From UBA4416 sp044357775 (GTDB lineage: Bacteria; Bacteroidota; Bacteroidia; B-17B0; Aurantibacillaceae), in the NCBI GenBank assembly GCA_044357775.1, contig JBIKOX010000039.1, forward strand, positions 1-18,046: a stretch of 18,046 bases of DNA, read 5' to 3'. Under the pieces are notes generated by a model. It saw nothing but the letters and a program-made list of their open reading frames with translations, was not told the DNA's origin and searched no databases. Below are positions 1 through 7,994 of this stretch, piece after piece. The first letter of the stretch is position 1; every line of letters starts with the position of its first letter. The position numbers and the translations under genes were made by a program.

Positions 1-272
1 GAGCGACCATGCAGCGAAGATATAATGAACGACCAAATCAAATTGATAATTACTTTTGGGAAAGTATTGTATTTGGAGTTGCCCGCTATGGCTATCGCTA
101 CCAAAAACAAGACGATGGTTTTTTTGTGAGAGCTGCATTAACACCCATTTTTATGAGTAGTGATACTGAAGGATTTCACTCTAATTATTTTCAGTTTTGG
201 GCTGGTGTAAGTTTGGGAGCGAGTTTTTTAAAAAAAGAATACGAATATGAGCGAAAACACGAATCTGTGTAA
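1..272 (+). CDS. C-terminal fragment of an outer-membrane beta-barrel-like protein (5' end outside window)
   Basis: The reading frame is open to the left edge, so this is the end of a longer gene; the ATG at 9 is probably internal. About 89 codons are visible, ending in TAA at 270-272. The residues alternate hydrophobic and polar and are rich in aromatics and glycine (VARYGYRYQ, GFFVRAALTPIF, FQFWAGVSLGASF). This resembles the last strands of Bacteroidota outer-membrane barrel proteins, although a charged tail (KKEYEYERKHESV) follows the final barrel-like strand. The family assignment rests on composition and pattern, not on a diagnostic motif. The gene converges on the radical SAM gene that ends at 282, leaving only 9 bases between the two stops. 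It probably does not belong to the polysaccharide locus. Confidence 0.6.
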   Translation, partial: ATMQRRYNERPNQIDNYFWESIVFGVARYGYRYQKQDDGFFVRAALTPIFMSSDTEGFHSNYFQFWAGVSLGASFLKKEYEYERKHESV

Positions 273-281
273 GCCAAAAAA

Positions 282-1676
282 TTACTTATTCATTTCCATT
301 TGTAACTGATACTTCAATGATTTTAATTTCAAATACGGAATCTTTAAAACATTTCTGTTTTTTGTTTTTAAATACACTTCATTCATCACCCATTGAATAG
401 CATATTGGTAATATTGCTTGGGATGAGTTCTTTTAAAATCAATGTCTCTGTCGGTGGATGTTTCCCATTCTAAACTCTGCTCTAAAAATTCATTTTTTAC
501 TTCATTATAAAGTTCCGTTCCTTTAATGGGATAGGCAATAGTAATCGTATACTGGGAAGGATTAGATTGCACCAAATGCTCAATCGTTTCTTTAATATCT
601 TGTTTAGTTTCTCCTGGATAACCCAACATAATAAATGTTCCCGCTTCCAAACCATGTTTCTTGGCTAAGCGAATCATTTCTCGTGTTTGCATTACATCTA
701 CCCTCCTATCCATGGCGTCAATAATTTTTTGAGATCCACTTTCGGCTCCAACCCACACTCTGAAACAACCGCTGGCTTTTAAAGTCTTAATCACTTCTTC
801 ATTTAATCTATCTGCTCGTGAAATAATTTCATAAGGAATAATCGCATCCTGTTTTTTAACTTCTGCAGCAAATTCTGTTAGCCACTTATGATGAATTGTA
901 AACACATCATCTACAAACCAAATCATATCAGGATTGTAAGTGTCTTTAATGTGTTTCATTTCTTGAGCAACCAACTGCGGAGAGCGTCTGCGATAAGTTC
1001 CACCATAAACCGCTCTGCTACACCACTTACAAGTATACGGGCAACCACGCATGGTATTTACACTCATCATACTATAGCCATGATGGATTTTCCAACCATT
1101 TAAATAAGGATTGAAATCAATTTTTTCTCTAGCAGGAAAAGGTAAAACATTTATATCTTTTATTAAAGAACGCTCAGGTGTGGTGATTACTTTTCCATTT
1201 TCTATATAAGCGAGGCCTTTGATACTAGAGATTGTCATGCTTAGTTGAGTTGGAGCATCTGTAATTTTTATCGCATTTATTAATTCCAAAGTTGTTTCTT
1301 CACCTTCACCAATAATAATAAAGTCGGCTCCATAATTCAAAAAATTCTCTGTATGATTTCTAACTTCTGGTCCGCCAAGAATTATTTTTGTATTTCTTAG
1401 TAACGGTTCAGTTTTTATGTACTTAATAATTTTAAGCACATTCAACTTCGTCATTAAATTAGTATAAATAGCTACAACATTTGGAGTCGTTTCAATTAAT
1501 TGTTCTTTTAATTTTTCTAAGGTAGAAAAAGTAGAATCAAATACGTCGTTCTCATAACCATGTTTTTCGAGAAAAGCAGAAATATACAAAATTCCCAAAG
1601 GCACATAAGGCCTCATGATTTGTAGTTCCTTTGGATCTTCACTCAAAAAATAACCGTGTGTAAAAAGAATTTTCAT
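282..1676 (-). CDS. B12-binding-domain radical SAM protein (copy 1)
   Basis: This 464-residue protein starts at ATG 1676. Residues about 1-140 form a Rossmann-like domain of the B12-binding type (YVPLGILYISAFLEKHGY; later ILGGPEV and GADFIIIGEGEET). The radical SAM core follows, with the cluster-binding CxxxCxxC as C212, C216 and C219 (GCPYTCKWC). Further core motifs are WFVDDVF at about 253-259, GAESGSQ at 310-316 and LGYPGET at 351-357. The family uses a [4Fe-4S] cluster and SAM to make a 5'-deoxyadenosyl radical; B12-binding members often methylate unactivated carbons or rearrange rings. No DxHxxG cobalamin motif is visible, so cofactor binding is uncertain. It is the last gene of the minus-strand operon, 19 bases after the methyltransferase, and is a paralogue of the protein at 2459-3919, with the same cysteine positions. 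The substrate is unknown; a lipid or glycan is the likely guess from context. Confidence 0.9.
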   Translation of the reverse strand: MKILFTHGYFLSEDPKELQIMRPYVPLGILYISAFLEKHGYENDVFDSTFSTLEKLKEQLIETTPNVVAIYTNLMTKLNVLKIIKYIKTEPLLRNTKIILGGPEVRNHTENFLNYGADFIIIGEGEETTLELINAIKITDAPTQLSMTISSIKGLAYIENGKVITTPERSLIKDINVLPFPAREKIDFNPYLNGWKIHHGYSMMSVNTMRGCPYTCKWCSRAVYGGTYRRRSPQLVAQEMKHIKDTYNPDMIWFVDDVFTIHHKWLTEFAAEVKKQDAIIPYEIISRADRLNEEVIKTLKASGCFRVWVGAESGSQKIIDAMDRRVDVMQTREMIRLAKKHGLEAGTFIMLGYPGETKQDIKETIEHLVQSNPSQYTITIAYPIKGTELYNEVKNEFLEQSLEWETSTDRDIDFKRTHPKQYYQYAIQWVMNEVYLKTKNRNVLKIPYLKLKSLKYQLQMEMNK

Positions 1677-1695
1677 TTGTTATAAAAATACGTCT

Positions 1696-2478
1696 TTATT
1701 TCTTCTTAAAAACAATTAAGTAATGATCGGCATAGTTTGACAAAAATGCAAAATTACCAAACAATTTATCTAATAATTTCAAAAAACCAAACAGTCCTTT
1801 TCTTTTTATAAAATAAGATTCCAGATAAGACGGTGGCACAAATAGGCCAACAGGTTTAGCAGAAATGTAATTGTAATTTTCTTTAAACAACAGTTTCATG
1901 TCGTCTGGACTGTAATAATAAGTTTTAAAGGGATTACCATTGATGATCGCTTCAACACCGTCTTTATTTCTACGACGGCTTGCTTTTATCCTATCATTTT
2001 TATATCTAAAGAAAAAGGTTTCCCATTTACAATTAGTTCCCATAATAACAAAAGCCAATTGATCAGAAGATTTTTGAACTTGCTCACAACCGTTTTTAAA
2101 TTTTTGGAGTTCCTCGTTATTTAAACAATTTAATCCTCCAAAATTTGAAAAAATGATATTGTATCTATTTGGAGCTAGAGATGAAATATTTTGGGCTGGC
2201 AATTGCCTAAAATCAACTGCATTGGTAGAAGTTTTGTTTTTAGCCACGTCAATCATGCCTTGAGAAATATCAGTTGCTAAAACTGTTGCGACTTGCTTTG
2301 CTAGCCACAATGCATCTGCTCCTGTGCCACAATTTATTTCGAGCACAGATTTATTATGTAACCCTATTAGTAATAATAGTTTCTGATATACTTGCAAGCG
2401 TTGTGCCTTACCAATTAGAGAATTAGTAAAATGATTGTCATAGCTTTGAGCGTAGGTGTCAAAATTTTGCTGTTGCAT
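1696..2478 (-). CDS. Class I SAM-dependent methyltransferase
   Basis: This is a 260-residue cytosolic methyltransferase. The N-terminal FDTYAQSYD, SAM-binding motif I VLEINCGTGADALWLA (about 45-60), ATDISQGMIDVAK (about 68-80) and the acceptor-side strand FSNFGGLNCL (about 110-119) are those of the Methyltransf_11/25-type Rossmann fold. The C-terminal third (residues 150-260) is basic and aromatic and probably forms the substrate lid; I cannot identify the substrate. The ATG at 2478 is chosen; a TTG at 2487 would add three residues. From the ATG, the gene overlaps the upstream radical SAM gene by 20 bases, which suggests translational coupling. It sits between the two paralogous radical SAM genes, so the three products may act on one intermediate, for example O- or N-methylation after a radical step. 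That role is inference. Confidence 0.88.
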   Translation of the reverse strand: MQQQNFDTYAQSYDNHFTNSLIGKAQRLQVYQKLLLLIGLHNKSVLEINCGTGADALWLAKQVATVLATDISQGMIDVAKNKTSTNAVDFRQLPAQNISSLAPNRYNIIFSNFGGLNCLNNEELQKFKNGCEQVQKSSDQLAFVIMGTNCKWETFFFRYKNDRIKASRRRNKDGVEAIINGNPFKTYYYSPDDMKLLFKENYNYISAKPVGLFVPPSYLESYFIKRKGLFGFLKLLDKLFGNFAFLSNYADHYLIVFKKK

Positions 2479-3919
2479 TTGGCTCAATTTGTTTCAGTTT
2501 CAGTTTCTCGATAAATTCTTGTGGAATTATTTTAATTAACGATAGAGTGTTTTTTAAATTTAATCCAGTTGGCTGAGAAAATAACTTTCTAGCGGATTCA
2601 TAACCAATTTGTTTTCTATAACGGCGATGGATATAACGTTGCAACTGTTTATAAAACTCGGGCTTATAGGTGTTTTTAAACATCATATCCAAATCATCAC
2701 TATCAGTCCAATTGCTCTTAACCTTTAATTGTTCTTTTACTTTATCATAAAATGCTGTTCCGGGCAAAGGGTAAGAAACTGAAATGCCGATATCATCTGG
2801 CAATAAATCTTCCACCATTTTAACAGTTAGTTTAATATCATCCATTGTTTCTTCTAAATAGCCTATTTGCAAAAACAGAGAAACTTGAACTTTATTTTTT
2901 TTCAATAAACGAGTCGCTTCATAAATCTGTTCTACTTTAGTGCCTTTGTCCATGGCATCCAATATTTTTTGAGAACCACTTTCTGCGCCCATCCAAACCA
3001 TGGTGCAACCACTATTAGCTAAGTGTTTAATATTATCTTCTTCCAATAATAAATCAGCGCGACTTTGTATCTTATAGCTAACCTTAACATTTTCTTTTTT
3101 GATATAATATTCAAAATCTTTTAACCAATTAGGCTTCAATCCAAAAATATCATCAGCAAACCAAATGTGAGTAAATCCAAATTGCTGCTGCCATTTTTTA
3201 ATTTCTAATACGATATTTTCGGGACTGTGTGAATTATAACGATTACCATAAATCGGTTTCGCACACCAATTGCATTTGTAAGGACAACCGCGTGTGGTTA
3301 CAAAATTTAGGGAAAAATAACCGTGGTTACCTAACCACATTTTTTTGTAAGGAGTAATGTCAAGTAAATCCCAAGCAGGAGGTGGTAATACATCCAAATC
3401 TTTAAGAACTATTCTTGCAGGTGTTTTTGTAAGATTTCGATTATTTTCAAATGCTATGCCAGAAATATTTTCAAAAGAAATTTTATTTTTATAAGATTTA
3501 CATAATTCTAATACGGTTTGTTCTGCTTCACCAATAACAACTACATCCGCTCCGTGTTTTAAATAGTCTTCTATTTGGTCTGTGGCATCTGAACTAGAAA
3601 CAATAACTTTGCATCCTCTGGATTTTGCGTAAGCCTGCATATCAAAACATGCTTCACGCATATTTGTCAAACACATTTTGGTGAGGTAATTAAAGCCATC
3701 ATCGTAACTTATAAAAATATCGGGTTTAAATTCATCAATCGTTTTTTGAATATCCTTTGCTGAATCACTAAACATTGTATCAAATAACATAACATCAAAA
3801 CCATGTTGGCGTAAATAAGACATGGCATATAGCGTTCCCAAGGGTGGGTAAGGCATAGCAGTTTTAAATTGCTTTGTGTCAAATTTCAAGAAATAGCTAT
3901 GTGTGAAAAGGATTTTCAA
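2459..3919 (-). CDS. B12-binding-domain radical SAM protein (copy 2)
   Basis: This 486-residue protein parallels copy 1: it opens MKILFTHSYF versus MKILFTHGYF and also places its cluster cysteines at C212, C216 and C219 (GCPYKCNWC). It shares GAESGSQKILDAMD and a WFADDIF strand with that copy. The N-terminal B12-binding-like domain (MPYPPLGTLYAMSYLRQHGF; GADVVVIGEAEQT) lacks DxHxxG. The only start that preserves the alignment with copy 1 is TTG at 3917-3919. It follows the TAA of the nucleotidyltransferase gene directly and in the same frame. In copy 2 the usual LGYPGET segment reads IGYLEET, so the loop differs from copy 1. The two copies are clearly paralogues but well diverged, which argues for different steps or substrates. 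The substrate is unknown. Confidence 0.88.
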   Translation of the reverse strand: MKILFTHSYFLKFDTKQFKTAMPYPPLGTLYAMSYLRQHGFDVMLFDTMFSDSAKDIQKTIDEFKPDIFISYDDGFNYLTKMCLTNMREACFDMQAYAKSRGCKVIVSSSDATDQIEDYLKHGADVVVIGEAEQTVLELCKSYKNKISFENISGIAFENNRNLTKTPARIVLKDLDVLPPPAWDLLDITPYKKMWLGNHGYFSLNFVTTRGCPYKCNWCAKPIYGNRYNSHSPENIVLEIKKWQQQFGFTHIWFADDIFGLKPNWLKDFEYYIKKENVKVSYKIQSRADLLLEEDNIKHLANSGCTMVWMGAESGSQKILDAMDKGTKVEQIYEATRLLKKNKVQVSLFLQIGYLEETMDDIKLTVKMVEDLLPDDIGISVSYPLPGTAFYDKVKEQLKVKSNWTDSDDLDMMFKNTYKPEFYKQLQRYIHRRYRKQIGYESARKLFSQPTGLNLKNTLSLIKIIPQEFIEKLKLKQIEPNATAKF

Positions 3920-4852
3920 TTACTTTAAAATTACTTGAAATTTTAATTCGAAATCCCTTATTTTTTCTGAAAACATTTGCAATACCTTATTTTGGAAACC
4001 AAATGTATGTCTTTTACATACATGCTTTCTTGAACGAAACTGAAGTTCAAAATCTTCATGACTCATATCTGGGTATTTTTTTCTCCAACGATTTAATGTC
4101 ATGTTCAGAAATACAGAATCCATCCAGTTACCAAACTTTCCTGCAAAAAAGAATTCAATCAATTTTTTAAGTCTAGACTCTTGAATCTCCGAATCTGAAA
4201 TACTCATCGCTTCATTTTTATTCATAAAATACTCCTTATACCAAAAATTATTTTGAAGTAACTTTTCATAAAGTGGGTGATTAAAGGTAGGAATAAGATA
4301 TGCTAATTCTGTTGCTACAAAAAGATTTTGATCATTAATTGTCAAATCTGCTTCTGATATAAAATAATTTAAACAATATAATTTTTGTTTTTCTTTAGAA
4401 AACAATTTGAATAATAGAATGTATAATGTACGACTAATCCACAATCGATTTGGTTTTGTGATTATAAAGAAATCGAAGTCACTATTCTCATCAAAATAAT
4501 TTTTTGATAAACCTCCAGAAATGCAAACTCCAGAAACAAATGGAAAATTAGAGATTTTTTTACTTATCTCATTTGCCTTTACAAGCATTTTTTTTGCTTG
4601 CTTGTTTCCTTTCATTCTTCTTTCTGTGTTCGTAATTATTGAATCGCATGTAGAGTAAAAATTACTTGATTGCTTAACAATTCCAATACTCAAAAGAGTT
4701 TGTAATTCTTGTTCAATTGTTTCGTGTGTAGTTAAAACTGCTATGTTTTCATAAATCTCGCGAGAAGATAAAGGATAACTAAACACATCAAAATATAGAA
4801 GTGTTTTTAATATTTCCTTTTGGATATCTGTAATGAGAATTGTAGCCGTCAA
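3920..4852 (-). CDS. Winged-helix plus nucleotidyltransferase-fold protein
   Basis: This is a 310-residue protein. Residues about 8-65 (QKEILKTLLYFDVFSYP, then REIYENI and LLSIGIVKQ) look like a winged-helix domain. Residues about 105-175 form a minimal nucleotidyltransferase core: GGLSKNYFDENSDFDFF at 113-129 is the GG/GS...SDxD motif, with metal-ligand candidates D125 and D127, and an acidic third strand SEAD follows at about 167-170. The C-terminal part is helical and basic. The family transfers a nucleotide from an NTP to protein, RNA, antibiotic or sugar substrates; which applies here is not visible. The start is TTG 4852. In-frame codons upstream are TAC AAT AAA, preceded by the TAA of the methyltransferase gene, so no ATG is available without losing both domains. 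It sits directly upstream of radical SAM copy 2. Confidence 0.75.
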   Translation of the reverse strand: MTATILITDIQKEILKTLLYFDVFSYPLSSREIYENIAVLTTHETIEQELQTLLSIGIVKQSSNFYSTCDSIITNTERRMKGNKQAKKMLVKANEISKKISNFPFVSGVCISGGLSKNYFDENSDFDFFIITKPNRLWISRTLYILLFKLFSKEKQKLYCLNYFISEADLTINDQNLFVATELAYLIPTFNHPLYEKLLQNNFWYKEYFMNKNEAMSISDSEIQESRLKKLIEFFFAGKFGNWMDSVFLNMTLNRWRKKYPDMSHEDFELQFRSRKHVCKRHTFGFQNKVLQMFSEKIRDFELKFQVILK

Positions 4853-4861
4853 TTTATTGTA

Positions 4862-5545
4862 TTAATTAATAAACACCCTTAACGTTATTTCAAATATATA
4901 GTTTTTTTCCCAAGCAATCTTTTTTTCATTACTCAAAATAAACTCACAATTATGTTTTTCCGCTATTTGTCTAATACGTATTAAATCACAATTTTCTGCA
5001 AGAACCATATAACATTTCCCAAGAGGTTTTAAATACTTTGGTAGGTACTTAAAAAATTTAATGAAAAACTCGCCATTTTCTCCACAATTCCAAGCATACT
5101 GACTTTCATTTGTTACAGGATTAAAAAAGTAAGGAGGGTTAATGGCAATAATATCAAATAACTGCTCAGGCACTTTTTCAAATCCATCAGATTGTAGTAC
5201 ATAAAAACTATCCATATTTTCTGTTTCAAAATTCTGTTTCAAATTAAATATGATATTATCAACTGCTTTTAAATCAATATCGAAACAACATACATTTGCT
5301 TTTTTGCTGAATGCTACAAGGCTAATCAATCCACTTCCTGCACATGGTTCGCAAAATGATTTCCCTTGAAGATCCAATTGTTCAATAAAAGCCGCAAGGT
5401 ATTTAGAACTAAAGAAAAAACTCGGATGGAAAACACCAGACACAATTTTTAATTTTAAGTTTTTATACCTAAATGTTGTATCAAACTTTAAATACTGCTT
5501 AATAAGCGGTTTAAAAAAAATATCTGTAAGTCTCTTGCTTAACAT
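4862..5545 (-). CDS. NPPY-motif methyltransferase (PrmC/RlmF-like fold)
   Basis: The chosen ATG at 5543-5545 shares its A with the stop of the upstream radical SAM gene (TAATG), a classic coupled start, giving 227 residues. A TTG at 5581 would extend it by 12 residues into that gene and is less likely. The protein has motif I EPCAGSGLIS (66-75), an acidic strand CCFDIDLKAVDN (87-97) and the catalytic-type NPPYFF (136-141). The NPPY tetrapeptide marks enzymes that methylate a planar nitrogen: the glutamine amide (PrmC/HemK) or the adenine amino group (RlmF and DNA methylases). No DNA-recognition domain is present, and its place in the operon makes a housekeeping role on ribosome or release factor less likely. 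A nitrogen on a small molecule, lipid head group or amino sugar is a reasonable guess. The stop TAA is in frame with the next gene. Confidence 0.82.
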   Translation of the reverse strand: MLSKRLTDIFFKPLIKQYLKFDTTFRYKNLKLKIVSGVFHPSFFFSSKYLAAFIEQLDLQGKSFCEPCAGSGLISLVAFSKKANVCCFDIDLKAVDNIIFNLKQNFETENMDSFYVLQSDGFEKVPEQLFDIIAINPPYFFNPVTNESQYAWNCGENGEFFIKFFKYLPKYLKPLGKCYMVLAENCDLIRIRQIAEKHNCEFILSNEKKIAWEKNYIFEITLRVFIN

Positions 5546-7050
5546 TAAAAGCCTTCGGTTTCTGGTTGACGATATTTCCAAATTCGATGAAAGAATCTAA
5601 TTTCCTTTGGGAATGCATAAATACCTGATTCATAACGCCAAGAACTAATGGTTTTTATGATTTTACGTTTAAGAGGTGTTAATCGTATATCAGAGCAACT
5701 TGGATATTTGCCATTCAATACTGTTTCAAAATTCCTAATCTTATCAATCATATAAGGCTTAAGCCATGGCGTTAAAGGGTTTTTACGCAAATCAAACTTT
5801 TCCCATTGTGGACTAATCCAGTCTTCTAGTTTTTCCGGAAACTTAAAACCTGATGAAATCACGGTCTCATACAATTCTGAGCCTTCAGTAGGAACTGGGC
5901 TATATGTATAAATAATAATTTCAGTATCAGGATTTACTTTTTTTATTTTCTTAATGAACTCAATATCTTCATCAATTTGTTTGTTCACTTTTTGCTCATT
6001 ATCACCGGGCATTCCTAATACAAATGAATACTCAGGGATAATTTCAAACTTTTTTAAACGTTCTGCAAACTCAATAATCTGTGCTCCAGTTTGCGTGCCA
6101 CCTTTATCCATTTGCTTTAAAACCTCATCATTGCCGGTTTCGGCTCCAAAGAAAATCATTTTACAACCAGCATCGCTTAATATTTTTAGAGACTCATCCG
6201 TGTATTTATTCATGGTGTCAATCCTTGCCTCTCCCCACCAAGTAATTTTTTCAGGGGCAATAAGTTTCGCAAATTCTACTGTCCTTTTTTCAGATACAAA
6301 AAAATTATTGTCATGAAATTCTAAAGAGTCGCCTCCATATTTTTGTTTAATATACAATATATCATCATAAATACCTTTTGCAGACTTACCTTTCCATCTT
6401 GCATTATAAATAGGTACTACAGCGCAAAACGAGCAGGTAAAAGGGCATCCAAAACTACTATGATAAGCAATCGTTTTTTTACCTAAATATGTTTTACCTA
6501 AATATTTAGATATTGGATAAAATTCATTGAGTTTATCATAAGGTAAGGCTGGCAATTTATCTAGGTCTAATAACTCTGCTTTTGCCGTTTTTACAATATT
6601 ACTTTCATCATCTATATAAATGAGGTTTTTAATATCCTTAAACGTAATTTTATTTTCAATTGCATTAAGTAGAGCTGGAAAACTATGGTCTCCAGGGCCG
6701 TTTATAATGAAATCAACAAAGCCAGAATGAAGACATGTTTTGTATTGATTGGATGCGAAATAACCTCCCCAAATTATGGTGGTATTCGGGAACAATTCTC
6801 TTATTTTTTTTGAAAAAGGAATTGCTTCCTTAAGCTGCGGGCCAGGCATAACAGTACATCCGAAATAATTGTAATTTCCAGAAGATAAATACGCTTCAAT
6901 TTTTTTCCAAGGATCTTTTTCGAGATTACCATCTACTATCGCCCATGGGTATTGGTCATCAATACTCGCTGCTACTTGTAAAATGCTGTTGGGTATACGC
7001 GCATTAGAATTTGTAGCTCTTGGGTTAAATAATAAAACTCCTTTTTTCAA
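5545..7050 (-). CDS. B12-binding-domain radical SAM protein (copy 3, divergent type)
   Basis: This 501-residue radical SAM protein has cluster cysteines C202, C206 and C209 (GCPFTCSFC), the EFHDNNFF strand at about 234-241, FGAETGND and a LGMPGDN loop. Its N-terminal 150 residues form a B12-binding-like domain (LLFNPRA, VDGNLEKD, IIWGGYFASN, FIINGPGDHSF). It belongs to a different branch from the other two: the spacing is different and the region after the cysteines reads VVPIYNARWKGKSAKGIYDD. It may act earlier on the same product. No DxHxxG motif is visible. The start is TTG 7048-7050, ten bases after the co-polymerase stop begins; the next in-frame options would cut into the first beta strand (KGVLLFNP). 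The gene ends in a one-base overlap with the NPPY methyltransferase. The substrate is unknown. Confidence 0.87.
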   Translation of the reverse strand: MKKGVLLFNPRATNSNARIPNSILQVAASIDDQYPWAIVDGNLEKDPWKKIEAYLSSGNYNYFGCTVMPGPQLKEAIPFSKKIRELFPNTTIIWGGYFASNQYKTCLHSGFVDFIINGPGDHSFPALLNAIENKITFKDIKNLIYIDDESNIVKTAKAELLDLDKLPALPYDKLNEFYPISKYLGKTYLGKKTIAYHSSFGCPFTCSFCAVVPIYNARWKGKSAKGIYDDILYIKQKYGGDSLEFHDNNFFVSEKRTVEFAKLIAPEKITWWGEARIDTMNKYTDESLKILSDAGCKMIFFGAETGNDEVLKQMDKGGTQTGAQIIEFAERLKKFEIIPEYSFVLGMPGDNEQKVNKQIDEDIEFIKKIKKVNPDTEIIIYTYSPVPTEGSELYETVISSGFKFPEKLEDWISPQWEKFDLRKNPLTPWLKPYMIDKIRNFETVLNGKYPSCSDIRLTPLKRKIIKTISSWRYESGIYAFPKEIRFFHRIWKYRQPETEGF

Positions 7051-7057
7051 TGAAAAT

Positions 7058-7897
7058 TTATTTAATGAGATTATTATTCTCTTTTATATGAGCGTGAATT
7101 GCAAAAACTAGTAAAGAGATAGGAACAAGTAGTAATACCAGCATACTCAACTTTGGCCAGATCGGTTTTTTACTAACTACACATGTTTTCATTAATTCAA
7201 AACTGCTCTGATCTTTTTGTTTGTTAATTAGCCCTAACTGCTCTTTATACCTTGCCATGTTGATTTCATAAGCTTTGTAAGGGTCCACAGGCACATTGTA
7301 AACCAATCCATTTCCACTTGTGACTGCAGGTTTGATATTATCAATAATAATTTTTTTCACACTATCCATTTCTATGATATCTCGTGTTATTTTTTTCGAA
7401 AGGTTGTCAATATTTGAGATTCGCATGCCCCTCAATTTTTGATAGTGAGGATTATTTTCAAGGTAATTAATCAATGCGTCTTGTAATCCTATGAACTTGT
7501 TTTGTTCACTCATGTTAAAGGTAATAATCACAGCCTTGCTACTATCAGTTCCTCTCGAATTGAAAATAAGGTCCAATGTTATCTTTTTTAAAAGGGCAGC
7601 GTCAATTTCGGGCACATTTAACTCTCCCGCTGTCCCGGCATGATCACTATCTTTCACTAATGACTGAAGATCCATTAACATATTTAAAAAGTACAAATCT
7701 TTATCTTCATTGGATTTAATAATAAAAGATCCTGAGTATACTGGCGGCAATGTCAGTTTTAAGACAAGTGAAAGAGTAATCGCTACAAAAACATATACCA
7801 GAGATAGTTTATAATGCTTTCTTAATAAAACGAATGGGTATATCACACGATTAATAATGGCTGTAAAATCAATAATGTCGTCTTTTTGTTCCGTCAT
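7058..7897 (-). CDS. Wzz-type polysaccharide co-polymerase / chain-length determinant
   Basis: A 279-residue inner-membrane protein with the Wzz layout: short cytoplasmic N-terminus, transmembrane helix 1 at about 32-50, a Pro-Pro-Val-Tyr-Ser segment just after it (PPVYSGSFII, 51-60), a mostly helical periplasmic domain (about 60-245), a proline-containing turn (KKPIWPK) and transmembrane helix 2 at about 248-268. No C-terminal tyrosine kinase and no Walker motifs are present, so it resembles an O-antigen Wzz rather than a Wzc. Family proteins oligomerise around the polymerase and set glycan chain length. ATG 7897 is preferred because it opens the conserved-looking MTEQKDDIIDF; ATG 7975 would add a 26-residue, AT-driven hydrophobic stretch. 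It is the first gene of the minus-strand operon and is divergent from the flippase gene. Confidence 0.75.
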   Translation of the reverse strand: MTEQKDDIIDFTAIINRVIYPFVLLRKHYKLSLVYVFVAITLSLVLKLTLPPVYSGSFIIKSNEDKDLYFLNMLMDLQSLVKDSDHAGTAGELNVPEIDAALLKKITLDLIFNSRGTDSSKAVIITFNMSEQNKFIGLQDALINYLENNPHYQKLRGMRISNIDNLSKKITRDIIEMDSVKKIIIDNIKPAVTSGNGLVYNVPVDPYKAYEINMARYKEQLGLINKQKDQSSFELMKTCVVSKKPIWPKLSMLVLLLVPISLLVFAIHAHIKENNNLIK

Positions 7898-7994
7898 TGG
7901 TAATCTGGTTTTAAATCTATTTATGGTTAAGATACTCAGGTAAATATACTGATAAATGAAATAGTATATATTCATTATTTGAGATAAATATATA

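Noticed and set aside
888..1103. Plus-strand ORF of 71 codons inside radical SAM copy 1
   Set aside because: It lies entirely opposite the conserved radical SAM core, including the CxxxCxxC motif, and its own translation shows no domain or plausible composition.
5546..5581. Extended N-terminus of the NPPY methyltransferase from TTG 5581
   Set aside because: It would overlap the radical SAM gene by 37 bases; the ATG at 5545 in a TAATG junction is a much better start.
5954..6316. Plus-strand ORF of 120 codons opposite radical SAM copy 3
   Set aside because: It is serine/cysteine-rich in the way typical of antisense frames and overlaps the well-supported core region of the radical SAM gene.
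7898..7975. Extended N-terminus of the Wzz-type protein from ATG 7975
   Set aside because: The added 26 residues are low-complexity Ile/Tyr-rich and not typical of Wzz N-termini; MTEQKDD at 7897 fits better.
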